Positions 24,640 through 35,109 of a stretch of DNA of 64,000 bases are shown here, piece after piece. Position numbers and translations under genes: made by a program. Position 1 is the stretch's first letter, and every line of letters begins with the position of its first letter. A model generated the notes under the pieces. The model was given only the letters and a program-made list of their open reading frames with translations. It was not told where the DNA came from and ran no database searches. This DNA is from CAWDAQ01 sp963800325 (GTDB lineage: Bacteria > Actinomycetota > Actinomycetes > Actinomycetales > Dermatophilaceae): NCBI GenBank assembly GCA_963800325.1, contig CAWDAQ010000011.1:124001-188000 (forward strand), written 5' to 3'.

Positions 24640-25674
24640 GTGAGCGGGCAGAGCGGGCCGGGTCCCCGGGCAGGCGGGAGCGGGGGAGCCGGCGGGGCCG
24701 GGGGAGGGACGGACGTGCCCCCGCTCGTCCTCGTCCAGGGACCGGAGGAGCTGCTCGCGGAGCGGGCGGTCGAGGAGATCCTCGAGCGGCTGCGGACCAC
24801 CCGCCCCGACCTCGACGTCGTCCGGCTCGCCGCCGCGACGTACGAGGAGGGCGAGCTCGCCGTCCACACGAGCCCGTCGCTGTTCGGGGAGGACAAGGCC
24901 GTCGTCGTCCACGACCTCGACGAGGCGAGCGACGCGCTGCAGGCCGACCTGCTCGGCTACCTCCGCGACGTCAGCGACGACGTCACCCTCGTCGTCACCC
25001 ACAAGTCGGGCAACCGCGGCAAGAAGGTGCTCGACACGATGCGCTCGGCCGGGGCCCGGGTCGTCCAGGCCCCGGCCGTCAAGAGCGACCGGGACAAGAG
25101 CGAGTTCGCGACCAACGAGTTCCGCCGCGCCCGGCGCCGGGCGACCCCGGAGGCGGTGCGGGCGCTCGTCGAGGCCGTCGGGCGGGACGTGCGCGAGCTC
25201 GCCGCCGCCTGCCAGCAGCTCGTCGAGGACACCACGGGGGTCGTCGACGAGGCCGCCGTGCTCACCTACCATGGCGGCAAGGTCGAGGCGACGGGCTTCC
25301 GGGTCGCCGACGCCGCGGTAGCGGGGGACGCCGGCGAGGCCCTGCGCCTGCTCCGGCACGCGATCGCGAGCGGGCTGGACCCGGTGCCGCTCGTCGCGGT
25401 GCTCGCCTCCCAGCTGCGCCAGCTCGCCAAGGTCGGCCACGCCGCCCGCGGACGCTCGGCCGACGTCGCCCGCGAGGTCGGCATGGCCCCCTGGCAGGTC
25501 GACCGCGCCCGCCGGGCCCTGCGGGGGTGGGACGCCGCGGCCCTCGGTCGGTCGATCCAGGCCGTCGCCGCCGCCGACCACGCGGTCAAGGGCGGTGGGC
25601 GCGACCCGGTGTACGCCGTCGAGAAGGCGGTCCTGACGATCGCGACCGAGCGCCGGGGGGCCCGGCAGGGGTGA
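24640..25674 (+). CDS. holA: DNA polymerase III subunit delta
   Basis: HolA (344 residues) is the clamp-loader subunit that opens the beta clamp. After a 25-residue Gly/Ser-rich lead come the family features VLVQGPEELLAERAVEEIL, TSPSLFGEDKAVVVHDLD, VTLVVTHKSGNRGKKVLD, and the C-terminal collar segment with LLRHAIASGLDPVPLVAVLASQLRQLAKV. GTG at 24640 is chosen by the CAGGCT box 7 bp upstream; GTG at 24715 would remove the low-complexity lead. An open frame further upstream runs through the repeats and is not credible. rpsT follows on the same strand, a conserved actinobacterial pairing. Confidence 0.9.
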   Translation: MSGQSGPGPRAGGSGGAGGAGGGTDVPPLVLVQGPEELLAERAVEEILERLRTTRPDLDVVRLAAATYEEGELAVHTSPSLFGEDKAVVVHDLDEASDALQADLLGYLRDVSDDVTLVVTHKSGNRGKKVLDTMRSAGARVVQAPAVKSDRDKSEFATNEFRRARRRATPEAVRALVEAVGRDVRELAAACQQLVEDTTGVVDEAAVLTYHGGKVEATGFRVADAAVAGDAGEALRLLRHAIASGLDPVPLVAVLASQLRQLAKVGHAARGRSADVAREVGMAPWQVDRARRALRGWDAAALGRSIQAVAAADHAVKGGGRDPVYAVEKAVLTIATERRGARQG

Positions 25675-25755
25675 CCGGCGGCCTCGTCCCCACGAGGTCG
25701 TCCGGCGGACCTGCCCGGGAGGGCCTCCCGGCGCAGGTCCGCGCCGTGGCGGAAG

Positions 25756-25785
25756 TTGGTCGCGCCCCGGGCCCGCTGGTAAGTT
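25756..25785 (+). promoter_or_regulatory. Promoter of rpsT with structured leader
   Basis: TTGGTC (25756-25761), an 18-bp spacer, and TAAGTT (25780-25785) form the likely rpsT promoter. The resulting leader is about 130 nt and contains the perfect 12-bp palindrome GCGTACGTACGC at 25813-25824. Autogenous control of S20 through its leader is known in E. coli; whether this leader does so is unknown. Confidence 0.5.
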
Positions 25786-25921
25786 TCGGTCTGCGTGGGC
25801 GCAAGGTCGTGCGCGTACGTACGCAGCACCCAGGGCGTCTCTCCCACGGCACTCCCCACGCCGGTCCCGAGGCGCCTTGCCGCCCTCACCGGCACACCGA
25901 CCGACCAACAGAGAGAACACT

Positions 25922-26185
25922 GTGGCAAACATCAAGTCCCAGATGAAGCGGATCAAGACCAACCGCGTGCGCACCGAGCGCAACCGGGCGCACAAGAGCG
26001 AGATCCGCACCTGGATCCGCAAGTTCCGCGAGGCCGCCGACTCCGGCGACGCCACCGCGACCCAGGAGGCGCTCCGCACCGCGTCGAAGAAGCTCGACAA
26101 GGCCGCGAGCAAGGGCGTCATCCACCGCAACCAGGCCGCGAACAAGAAGTCGGCCATGGCGAAGCGGGCCGCCCAGCTCGGCTGA
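25922..26185 (+). CDS. rpsT: 30S ribosomal protein S20
   Basis: S20 (87 residues) is a small, basic, three-helix protein that binds 16S rRNA during early 30S assembly. The sequence ANIKSQMKRIKTNRVRTERNRAHKSEIRT (shown here in part) and the end HRNQAANKKSAMAKRAAQLG-type tail are unmistakable. The start is GTG at 25922, preceded by AGAGAGAAC as a modest ribosome-binding sequence. It is in the same orientation as holA but has its own promoter and a strong terminator behind it. Confidence 0.97.
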   Translation: MANIKSQMKRIKTNRVRTERNRAHKSEIRTWIRKFREAADSGDATATQEALRTASKKLDKAASKGVIHRNQAANKKSAMAKRAAQLG

Positions 26186-26204
26186 GCGACCCCGCACCGC
26201 GCGC

Positions 26205-26233
26205 AGGCCCGTCCCGGACCCCGGGGCGGGCCT
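26205..26233 (+). terminator. Terminator of rpsT
   Basis: AGGCCCGTCCCGG (26205-26217), loop ACC, and CCGGGGCGGGCCT (26221-26233) pair over 13 bp with one G-U. CGCGCG and CGCGCG-type sequences just outside can extend the stem. It begins 19 bp after the rpsT stop. Confidence 0.8.
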
Positions 26234-26332
26234 TCGCGCGTCTCGGGCCGACGAGGCCGCCCGCCCCGCACGCTCGCCCACACCCCCGCGGCCCCCCCGG
26301 GCGCGCCGGCGTGGCGCGCCGACCCCCGCATC

Positions 26333-26362
26333 CTGCCACCGGGCGGGGTTTCGCCCTAGGGT
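26333..26362 (+). promoter_or_regulatory. Promoter of potADBC
   Basis: CTGCCA (26333-26338), an 18-bp spacer, and TAGGGT (26357-26362) form a plausible promoter; transcription would start near 26369, 46 bp before the potA ATG. Confidence 0.45.
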
Positions 26363-26414
26363 GACACCAGCCGACCTGCCCGGCGCGTGGCGCCCTCATC
26401 ACGGAAGTGAGCCG

Positions 26415-27584
26415 ATGGACGACGAGCCCGTGTCCACGGGGACGCGCGCCGCCCGGGACGAGGCGGACCGACCGCCTGCGGTCGCCCTCCGCGGGCTGCG
26501 GAAGACCTTCGGCAGGGTCGACGCGGTCGACGGCGTCGACCTCGACATCGCCGAGGGCGAGTTCTTCTCCATGCTCGGCCCCTCGGGCTCGGGGAAGACG
26601 ACGGTGCTGCGCCTCATCGCCGGGTTCGAGCACCCGAGCGCCGGCACGGTCTCCCTCGCCGGCACCGACGTCACCGCGCTCGCGCCGTTCGAGCGGGACG
26701 TGACGACCGTGTTCCAGGACTACGCGCTCTTCCCGCACATGAGCGTCGTCGACAACGTCGCCTACGGACTCCGGGTCCGGGGCGTCAGGACCCGCGAGCG
26801 GCGCGAGCGGGCCGCCGACGCCCTCGCGAGCGTCGCCCTCGCCGGGATGGAGAAGCGCCGGCCGACCGAGCTCTCCGGCGGGCAGCGGCAGCGGGTCGCG
26901 CTCGCCCGCGCCCTCGTCGTCGACCCGCAGGTGCTGCTGCTCGACGAGCCCCTGGGGGCGCTCGACCTCAAGCTCCGCGAGCAGATGCAGGTCGAGCTGA
27001 AGGAGATCCAGCGCAGCGTCGGGATCACCTTCGTCTTCGTCACCCACGACCAGGAGGAGGCGCTCACCCTGAGCGACCGGGTCGCGGTCTTCGACGCCGG
27101 CCGGGTCCAGCAGGTGGGGACCGCCGAGGAGGTCTACGAGCGGCCCGTCTCCCGGTTCGTCGCCGGCTTCGTCGGGACCTCGAACGTGCTCGAGGGCGCC
27201 GCCGCCCGGACCCTCCTCGGCCGGACGGGGACGTTCGCCGTGCGCCCGGAGAAGGTCGCGCTCGTCGAGGCGGGTGCCGGCGCGCGCGGGCGGGTCCGCG
27301 CCGAGGGCAGCGTCGCCGAGGTCGTCTACGCCGGACCGGTCACCCGGTTCGTCGTCGACCTCGACGCCGGGCCGCGGTTCGTCGTCCTCGCGCAGAACCG
27401 GACCGGCGGGTCGCAGGAGGTCGAGCACCTGCGCGGCGAGCGCGTCGTCGTCGGGTTCGAGGAACGCCACTGCCTGCGGATCGCCGACCGGACCGGCGGC
27501 GGGGACGAGACTGGTGTGGCCGAGGACGGGCCGGGCGGCCCCCGGGGCGTCCGCGGGGCCCACGAGACGAAGGAGTCGACATGA
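26415..27584 (+). CDS. potA: Polyamine ABC importer ATPase PotA
   Basis: PotA (389 residues) powers spermidine/putrescine uptake. Walker A GPSGSGKT is at 55-62, Q-loop context VFQDYALFPHMSV at 99-111, signature LSGGQ at 153-157, and Walker B LLLDEPLGALD at 174-184. A TOBE domain follows at about residues 280-365 (FAVRPEKVAL... VVYAGPVTRFVVDLD). ATG at 26415 has a GGAAG sequence 7 bp upstream; an earlier in-frame GTG exists but has no ribosome-binding site. The stop overlaps the potD start as ATGA. The operon order potA-potD-potB-potC differs from E. coli potABCD but is common in actinobacteria. Confidence 0.92.
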   Translation: MDDEPVSTGTRAARDEADRPPAVALRGLRKTFGRVDAVDGVDLDIAEGEFFSMLGPSGSGKTTVLRLIAGFEHPSAGTVSLAGTDVTALAPFERDVTTVFQDYALFPHMSVVDNVAYGLRVRGVRTRERRERAADALASVALAGMEKRRPTELSGGQRQRVALARALVVDPQVLLLDEPLGALDLKLREQMQVELKEIQRSVGITFVFVTHDQEEALTLSDRVAVFDAGRVQQVGTAEEVYERPVSRFVAGFVGTSNVLEGAAARTLLGRTGTFAVRPEKVALVEAGAGARGRVRAEGSVAEVVYAGPVTRFVVDLDAGPRFVVLAQNRTGGSQEVEHLRGERVVVGFEERHCLRIADRTGGGDETGVAEDGPGGPRGVRGAHETKEST

Positions 27585-28807
27585 GGTGGAACCGAGCACG
27601 GGTCGCCGCGGTCGCGGCGGCCGTCCTGCTGCCCGTCGCGTTCAGCGGCTGCGGCACGAGCAGCGGCGGGTCCGGGGGCTCCGGCGGCTCCGGAGGGTCC
27701 GGCGGGTCGGGCGGCTCCTTCAGTCCCCCCGACGTGAAGATGCAGCAGTCGGTCGGCAAGGGCGAGGGGGCGATCAACATCCTCGCCTGGCCGGGCTACG
27801 CCGAGGACGGCTCGACCGACCCCTCCGTGGACTGGGTCACGCCCTTCGAGAAGAAGACCGGCTGCACCGCGAACGTCAAGTACTTCGGCACCTCGGACGA
27901 GGCGGTCAACCTCATGAAGAGCGGCCAGTACGACGTCGTCTCCGCCTCCGGGGACGCGACCCTGCGGCTCATCGCGTCCGGGGACGTCGCGCCCGTCAAC
28001 ACCGACCTCGTCCCGAGCTACGCCGACATCGCCCCGTTCCTGAAGGACCGGGACTTCAACTCCGTCGACGGGCAGATGTACGGCATCCCGCACGGCTGGG
28101 GCGCGAACCTGCTGATGTACAACACGAAGAAGGTCACCCCGGCCCCGACGTCGTGGTCGGCGGTCTTCACCGACGCCTCGAAGTACAAGGGCAAGGTGAC
28201 GGCGTACGACTCCCCGATCTACATCGCCGACGCCGCGCTCTGGCTCATGAAGCACAAGCCCGAGCTGAAGATCACCAACCCCTACGCGCTCGACGACAGC
28301 CAGCTGCAGGCGGCCGTCGACCTGCTCAAGGAGCAGCGGCCGAACATCAGCGAGTACTGGAGCGACTACACCAAGGAGGTCAGCGCCTTCAAGGCGGGCT
28401 CGACGGTCGTCGGGACGACGTGGCAGGTCATCGCGAACATCGCCAAGGAGGACGCGCCCGTCAAGGCGATCCTCCCCGAGGAGGGGTCGACCGGGTGGTC
28501 GGACACGTGGATGGTCGGCGCGAAGTCGGCGCACCCGAACTGCGCGTACAAGTGGCTCGACTACATCGTCTCCCCGAAGGTCAACGCCGAGGTCGCCGAG
28601 TACTTCGGTGAGGCCCCCGCGAACCTCAAGGCGTGCACGGAGACCTCCGACCCGAAGTTCTGCGCGACGTACCACGCCGAGGACAAGGCGTACGCCGACC
28701 AGATCTGGTACTGGACGACGCCGATCCCGCAGTGCCTCGACGGACGCGACGTGACGTGCACCGACTACGCGACGTGGACGACGAAGTGGCAGGAGATCAA
28801 GGGCTGA
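27581..28807 (+). CDS. potD: Polyamine-binding lipoprotein PotD
   Basis: PotD (408 residues) is the extracellular receptor of the importer. The signal peptide ends with lipobox AFSGC, lipidated Cys 24, then a Gly-Gly-Ser repeat linker of about 18 residues that tethers the domain. The mature protein starts with INILAWPGYAEDG, typical of PotD/PotF (usually N-x-YxW-x-Y), and includes CTANVKYFGTSDEAVNLMKSGQYDVVSASGD and IPHGWGANLLMYN. Translation is coupled to potA (ATGA). Whether putrescine or spermidine is preferred cannot be read from sequence. Confidence 0.9.
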   Translation: MRWNRARVAAVAAAVLLPVAFSGCGTSSGGSGGSGGSGGSGGSGGSFSPPDVKMQQSVGKGEGAINILAWPGYAEDGSTDPSVDWVTPFEKKTGCTANVKYFGTSDEAVNLMKSGQYDVVSASGDATLRLIASGDVAPVNTDLVPSYADIAPFLKDRDFNSVDGQMYGIPHGWGANLLMYNTKKVTPAPTSWSAVFTDASKYKGKVTAYDSPIYIADAALWLMKHKPELKITNPYALDDSQLQAAVDLLKEQRPNISEYWSDYTKEVSAFKAGSTVVGTTWQVIANIAKEDAPVKAILPEEGSTGWSDTWMVGAKSAHPNCAYKWLDYIVSPKVNAEVAEYFGEAPANLKACTETSDPKFCATYHAEDKAYADQIWYWTTPIPQCLDGRDVTCTDYATWTTKWQEIKG

Positions 28808-29652
28808 TGCCGACCCCGGGCGCCGCCTACCTCCACCGGCACCCCCGCCTGCGGTTGGCGGGGGTGCTCGGCGCCCCCCTCCTCTGGCTCGTCGTGGTCT
28901 ACCTCGGCGCGCTCGCGGCCCTGTTCACCACGTCGCTGTGGACCCAGGACTCGTTCACCGGGAACATCATCCGGACGTGGACGCTGGACAACTTCCGCCA
29001 GCTCGCGACCGAGCCGCTCTACCGGACCGTGCTGGCGCGCACCGTCGGGGTGGCCGCCGCGGTCACCGTCATCGACGCGGTGCTCGCCCTGCCGATCGCG
29101 TTCTACATGGCCAAGGTCGCGCGGCCCCGCACCGCGAAGCTCCTCGTCGTCGCGTGCCTCATGCCGCTGTGGGCGAGCTACCTCGTCAAGGCGTACGCGT
29201 GGCGGATCATGGTCATCAACGGCGGCGTCCTCGCGAGCACGTTCGGGGCCAGCCCCGGCCTCGGGCTCGTCGCGGTCGTCGTCACCCTCGCCTACCTCTG
29301 GCTGCCGTTCATGATCCTGCCCGTGTACGCCGGGTTGGAGCGCCTGCCCGACTCCCACATCGAGGCGTCCGAGGACCTCGGGGCCCGTCCGGGGCGCACC
29401 TTCCGGACCGTCGTGTGGCCCGGGATCCTCCCGAGCGTCATCGCCGGGTCGATCTTCACGTTCTCCCTCAGCCTCGGCGACTACATCAGCGTCAACATCG
29501 TCGGCGGCGCCTCGCAGATGCTCGGCAACCTCATCTACGCCCAGCAGACCCTCGACCTGCCCGTCGCGTCGGCGACCGCCACCCTCTCGGTCGCCGTCAT
29601 GGCCGTCTACATGTTCCTCGTCCGGCGCACCGGCGCCCTCGAGAACCTCTGA
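28807..29652 (+). CDS. potB: Polyamine ABC importer permease PotB
   Basis: PotB (281 residues) is one of two membrane subunits, with six predicted helices. The cytoplasmic EAA loop is LERLPDSHIEASEDLGARPGRTFRTVVWPGILP, the PotB/PotC form with EA(S/A)xDLGA. The start ATG at 28807 shares its A with the potD TGA (TGATG), so translation is coupled. ASYLVKAYAWRIM is typical of the PotB branch. It pairs with PotC, encoded 10 bp downstream. Confidence 0.9.
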   Translation: MPTPGAAYLHRHPRLRLAGVLGAPLLWLVVVYLGALAALFTTSLWTQDSFTGNIIRTWTLDNFRQLATEPLYRTVLARTVGVAAAVTVIDAVLALPIAFYMAKVARPRTAKLLVVACLMPLWASYLVKAYAWRIMVINGGVLASTFGASPGLGLVAVVVTLAYLWLPFMILPVYAGLERLPDSHIEASEDLGARPGRTFRTVVWPGILPSVIAGSIFTFSLSLGDYISVNIVGGASQMLGNLIYAQQTLDLPVASATATLSVAVMAVYMFLVRRTGALENL

Positions 29653-29662
29653 GGAGCCCGCG

Positions 29663-30466
29663 ATGACCCTCAGCCGCTCGGCCCGCCGGCTCCTCGGGCT
29701 CGCCGTCGTCGCCGTCCTCGCCTTCGTCTACGCCCCGCTCGCCGTCGTCGTCATCAGCTCGTTCAGCACCGCGCGCACGTTCGCGTGGCCCCCGACCGGC
29801 CTGACCCTGAAGTGGTGGCGGGTGGCGTGGTCCAGCCAGGGCGCGGCGGACGCGGTCTGGACGAGTGTGCAGGTCGCCATCGCCGCGACCCTCGTCGCGC
29901 TGCTCCTCGGGACGCTCGCGGCGTTCGCGCTCCAGCGCTACGCCTTCTTCGGCCGGAACACCCTCTCCCTCGTCGTCATCCTCCCCATCGCCCTGCCCGG
30001 GATCGTCACCGGCATGGCCCTGAAGAACGCGTTCGAGCAGTTCATGGGGGTCCAGCTCGCCCTGTGGACCGTCGTCGTCGCCCACTCGACGTTCTGCATC
30101 GTCGTCGTCTTCAACAACGTCAGGGCCCGGCTCGGACGCCTCGGCGGCGACGTCGAGGAGGCCTCCCGCGACCTCGGCGCGTCCGGGTGGACCACGTTCC
30201 GGCTCGTCACCTTCCCCCTGCTCCGCTCCGCCCTCCTCGCCGGGGGCCTGCTCGCGTTCGCCCTCAGCTTCGACGAGATCATCGTCACGACCTTCGCCGC
30301 CGGCGCCGGTGTCGAGACCCTGCCCATCTGGATCTTCAAGAACCTCTTCCGGCCGAGCCAGACCCCGGTCGTCAACGTCGTCGGGACCGTCCTCATCGTC
30401 GTCTCGATCATCCCGATCTACCTCTCCCAGCGGCTCTCGGGCTCGACGACCGGCGGGCGCCTGTAG
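29663..30466 (+). CDS. potC: Polyamine ABC importer permease PotC
   Basis: PotC (267 residues) is the second membrane subunit, with six helices. It begins with FVYAPLAVVVISSF, characteristic of PotC, and has the EAA loop RLGGDVEEASRDLGASGWTTFRLVTFPLL and the late ALSFDEIIVTTFAAGAGVETLPIWIF. ATG at 29663 has GAGGAG 6 bp upstream. It ends the operon with a TAG stop; a weak CCCAC/GTGGG hairpin lies before lepA. Confidence 0.9.
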   Translation: MTLSRSARRLLGLAVVAVLAFVYAPLAVVVISSFSTARTFAWPPTGLTLKWWRVAWSSQGAADAVWTSVQVAIAATLVALLLGTLAAFALQRYAFFGRNTLSLVVILPIALPGIVTGMALKNAFEQFMGVQLALWTVVVAHSTFCIVVVFNNVRARLGRLGGDVEEASRDLGASGWTTFRLVTFPLLRSALLAGGLLAFALSFDEIIVTTFAAGAGVETLPIWIFKNLFRPSQTPVVNVVGTVLIVVSIIPIYLSQRLSGSTTGGRL

Positions 30467-30529
30467 AGGCCTGACGCCCGCCCACCCCTCCCCGTGGGAC
30501 ACTGAGCCGGACCGACCCCCCGACACCCC

Positions 30530-32413
<1,884 letters not shown>

Positions 32414-32416
32414 CGC

Positions 32417-33205
32417 TCACGCGCCGTCGGGAGCCTCGGTGAGGGAGCGGCGCAGCCCGTCGACCTCGGACACGCTCCAGCCCTGCTCGAGCAGCCACCC
32501 CGCGGTCCCGCCGTGCCGCTCGGCGAGGACGGTGAGGATCCGCTCCATCGACTCCGGCCGGGGCACCTGCTCGGTCACCGAGCGGCCCCGCAGCGACTCC
32601 GCGTACGGCAGCGCGTCCACGAGCCGGGACACGATCCGCTCGATCCGCTCGCCCGTCGCGACGTAGTCGGCGACGATCTCCTCGGCGGGGACGCCGGCGA
32701 CGTCGAGCGCGAGCGCGACGACGGTCCCGGTGCGGTCCTTGCCGGCGGCGCAGTGGACGACCGTGCCGCCGCGACTCGTCGCGACGACCGCGAGCGCGGC
32801 CGAGACCGAGCCCGGCCGTTCGCTGAGGTAGCCGAGGTAGTGGCTCGCCCAGTGGTCCTCGTCGCGCCGGACGCTGCCCTGACGGCGCCACGGCAGGACG
32901 AGGGCCTCCTCCCCGGTCACCTCGCCGGTGTCGTCGGGCAGGAAGGAGTGGTGGTGGTGGGTCAGGGGGGTCCGCCGCAGCGGTCCGGGGCCGGAGTGGT
33001 GCAGCTCGAGGCTGCTGCGCAGGTCGACGACGTCGGTGACCCCGAGGACCTCGACGACGTGGCGGACGTCGGCGTCGCTGAGGTCCTGGAGGTTGTCGGA
33101 CCGGATGAGCCGGCCGCGCCGGACCCGGGCGCCGTCCCGGGTGGGCAGGCCACCGACGTCGCGCATGTTCGCCACGCCCTCGAGGTCGATCCACCCGGTG
33201 CTCAT
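32417..33205 (-). CDS. Tyrosine phosphatase-like protein (Y_phosphatase3 family)
   Basis: This 262-residue protein is a dual-specificity/tyrosine phosphatase of the bacterial PtpB-like group. The P-loop HCAAGKDRTGTVVAL (CX5R with Cys near residue 152) is complete, and the N-terminal NMRDVGGLPTRDGARVRRGRLIRSDNLQDL pattern plus VVDLRSSLELHHSGPGP are diagnostic. PtpB-type enzymes dephosphorylate phosphotyrosine and sometimes phosphoinositides. The ATG at 33205 lies 6 bp behind a TACTCT box on the minus strand, so the message is probably leaderless. Substrate unknown; no kinase is adjacent. Confidence 0.85.
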   Translation of the reverse strand: MSTGWIDLEGVANMRDVGGLPTRDGARVRRGRLIRSDNLQDLSDADVRHVVEVLGVTDVVDLRSSLELHHSGPGPLRRTPLTHHHHSFLPDDTGEVTGEEALVLPWRRQGSVRRDEDHWASHYLGYLSERPGSVSAALAVVATSRGGTVVHCAAGKDRTGTVVALALDVAGVPAEEIVADYVATGERIERIVSRLVDALPYAESLRGRSVTEQVPRPESMERILTVLAERHGGTAGWLLEQGWSVSEVDGLRRSLTEAPDGA

Positions 33206-33211
33206 CGCACC

Positions 33212-33217
33212 AGAGTA
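33212..33217 (-). promoter_or_regulatory. -10 box (TACTCT) for leaderless phosphatase gene
   Basis: On the minus strand TACTCT ends 6 bp before the ATG at 33205, and there is no Shine-Dalgarno sequence. Confidence 0.5.
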
Positions 33218-33296
33218 GGTCGGGGCGCCGACAGGGCGTCGCGCGGTGCCCCTGCAGCACCGTGGGTGGCCCCGCAGGACCGGGGGCGGGGGCTGG

Positions 33297-33302
33297 GAGG
33301 AT
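33297..33302 (+). promoter_or_regulatory. Weak -10 box (GAGGAT) before hemW
   Basis: GAGGAT ends 6 bp before the hemW GTG at 33309. The match is poor at the first base, but GANNAT boxes with the same spacing also precede recO and znuA. Confidence 0.25.
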
Positions 33303-33308
33303 GGACGG

Positions 33309-34538
33309 GTGCCCTCCGCCCTGCCCGACGGCGACCCCGTGCCCCCCAGCGGGGAGCTGCCCGACGCCGCGCTCCGACGCGCCCGGGGCCGGCGGTTCGG
33401 GGTGTACGTCCACGTCCCGTTCTGCGCGACCCGCTGCGGGTACTGCGACTTCAACACCTACACCCTCCGTGAGCTCGGGACCCGGCCCGGCGCGAGCGTC
33501 GACACCTACGCCGACGCCGCGCTCGCCGAGCTCGACCTGGCCGACCGGGTCCTCGGGGACGCGGTGGGACCGGTCTCCACGGTGTTCGTCGGCGGCGGGA
33601 CCCCGACGATGCTGCGCGCCCACGACCTCGTCCGGGTGCTCGACGGGATCCGGGAGCGCTGGGGCCTCGCGCCGGACGCGGAGGTGACCACCGAGGCGAA
33701 CCCGGACTCGGTCACCCCCGACTCGCTCGCCGAGCTCGCGGCCGGGGGGTTCACCCGGGTCTCGCTCGGGATGCAGTCGGCCGTCCCGCACGTCCTTGCG
33801 ACCCTCGAGCGCACCCACGACCCGGCGAACGTCGCCCGCGCCGTCGACGCCGCCCGGAGCGCAGGGCTCGGCGTGAGCCTCGACCTCATCTACGGCACGC
33901 CGGGGGAGAGCCTCGCGGACTGGGAGCGGAGCCTCACGGCGGCGACCGCGCTCGCGCCCGACCACGTGTCCGCGTACGCCCTCGTCGTCGAGGACGGCAC
34001 GAGGCTCGCCGCGCAGGTCCGGCGCGGGCAGGTGCCCGCCCCCGAGGACGACGACCAGGCGGACAAGTACGAGCTCGCCGACGCCGTCCTCAGCGGCGCG
34101 GGCTACCGCTGGTACGAGGTGAGCAACTTCGCGGCCTCCCCGGCGGCGCGGTGCCGCCACAACGTCGGCTACTGGGACGGCGGGACCTGGTGGGGTGTCG
34201 GCCCCGGCGCCCACAGCCACGTCGGCGGCGTGCGCTGGTGGAACGTGCGCCACCCCGCCGCGTACGCGGCCCGGCTCGCCTCGGGCGCGTCACCGGGCGC
34301 GGGGCGGGAGGTCCTCACCGAGGACCAGCGCCACGACGAGCGGGTCCTGCTCGGGGTCCGGCTCGCCGACGGGCTCCCGGTCGCCGACCTGCGGCCGGAG
34401 GGACGGGAGGCCGTGCCGGGACTCGTCGCCGACGGCCTCGCCGACGAGGACGCCGCCTCCCGCAGCGGGCTGGTCGTGCTCACGCTGCGGGGGCGGCTCC
34501 TCGCCGACGCGGTGGTCCGGCGGCTGCTCGGCTGGTAG
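33309..34538 (+). CDS. hemW: Radical SAM heme chaperone HemW
   Basis: HemW (409 residues) is a radical-SAM protein that binds heme and helps insert it into respiratory proteins. It was formerly taken for oxygen-independent coproporphyrinogen oxidase. The cluster motif is CATRCGYC (Cys 39, 43, 46), the three-Cys CX3CX2C form without the additional Cys of true HemN. Other marks are VFVGGGTPTML, EANPDSVTPDSL, GVSLDLIYGTPGES and YEVSNFA. Start GTG at 33309 aligns with the family; an upstream frame extension lies in the promoter. It converges with the DUF4870 gene, 3 bp away. Confidence 0.92.
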   Translation: MPSALPDGDPVPPSGELPDAALRRARGRRFGVYVHVPFCATRCGYCDFNTYTLRELGTRPGASVDTYADAALAELDLADRVLGDAVGPVSTVFVGGGTPTMLRAHDLVRVLDGIRERWGLAPDAEVTTEANPDSVTPDSLAELAAGGFTRVSLGMQSAVPHVLATLERTHDPANVARAVDAARSAGLGVSLDLIYGTPGESLADWERSLTAATALAPDHVSAYALVVEDGTRLAAQVRRGQVPAPEDDDQADKYELADAVLSGAGYRWYEVSNFAASPAARCRHNVGYWDGGTWWGVGPGAHSHVGGVRWWNVRHPAAYAARLASGASPGAGREVLTEDQRHDERVLLGVRLADGLPVADLRPEGREAVPGLVADGLADEDAASRSGLVVLTLRGRLLADAVVRRLLGW

Positions 34539-34541
34539 TCC

Positions 34542-34967
34542 TCAGCTGATCATCTTCGGGGTGAGCGGCGCCTGGAACCACTCGCCCTGGTTGGCCTTCA
34601 TCGCGCCGATCGCGTGGACGACGACGGCGAAGACGCAGATCGCCGGGTAGGTGATCAGGCCGATGAGGACGAACATCAGCGGCACCGAGACGACGAGCCC
34701 GATGAGGACCATGATCTGGAAGTTCAGGGACGTCGCCGCGTGGGACCGGACGAAGGGGCCGCGGTCCCGGTAGACGAGGTAGATCACGAGCGAGCCGATG
34801 AACCCGAGGGTCCCGGCGCTGAGGACGAACAGGATGAGCGGGACGAGGTGGGACCACATCGCCACCTGCCGCTCCTGGTCCGGCGTCATCGGCGCGGGGA
34901 CGGCCGGCCTGGCGTACGGCGCGTCGTACGGGTTGGGGTTCGGGGCGCCCGGGTTGGGCTCGGTCAT
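34542..34967 (-). CDS. DUF4870 membrane protein
   Basis: This 141-residue protein has a Pro/Asn-rich N-terminal segment (about 30 residues, NPGAPNPNPYDAPYA) followed by three to four hydrophobic helices. The core, ERQVAMWSHLVPLILFVLS and SHAATSLNFQI, matches the DUF4870/Tic20-like family of small bacterial membrane proteins of unknown function. ATG at 34967 is preceded by AAGGACA. It commonly neighbours hemW and hrcA in actinobacteria, but no role is established. The gap behind it holds a 14-bp tandem repeat. Confidence 0.85.
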   Translation of the reverse strand: MTEPNPGAPNPNPYDAPYARPAVPAPMTPDQERQVAMWSHLVPLILFVLSAGTLGFIGSLVIYLVYRDRGPFVRSHAATSLNFQIMVLIGLVVSVPLMFVLIGLITYPAICVFAVVVHAIGAMKANQGEWFQAPLTPKMIS

Positions 34968-34978
34968 GGCGTGTCCTT

Positions 34979-35017
34979 GCTGCTGGTGACGGGCTGCTGG
35001 TGACGGGCTGCTGGTGG
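34979..35017. repeat. 14-bp tandem repeat, about 2.8 copies
   Basis: GCTGCTGGTGACGG is repeated exactly at 34979-34992 and 34993-35006, with a partial third copy to 35017. It lies just upstream of the DUF4870 gene in the gap before nadC. It probably reflects replication slippage; a regulatory role is not evident. Confidence 0.8.
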
Positions 35018-35109
35018 AGTCCTGCGACCACCACCAGTGAACCGCACGCCGGGCGCCGGATCGAGGACTTTCGGGGTCGGGTCGGGGTCGGCTCGGGGAC
35101 GCGGCAGGG

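Noticed and set aside
24472..24640. N-terminal extension of HolA upstream of 24640
   Set aside because: These codons run through repeat family A and have no similarity to the delta subunit; the CAGGCT box supports 24640.
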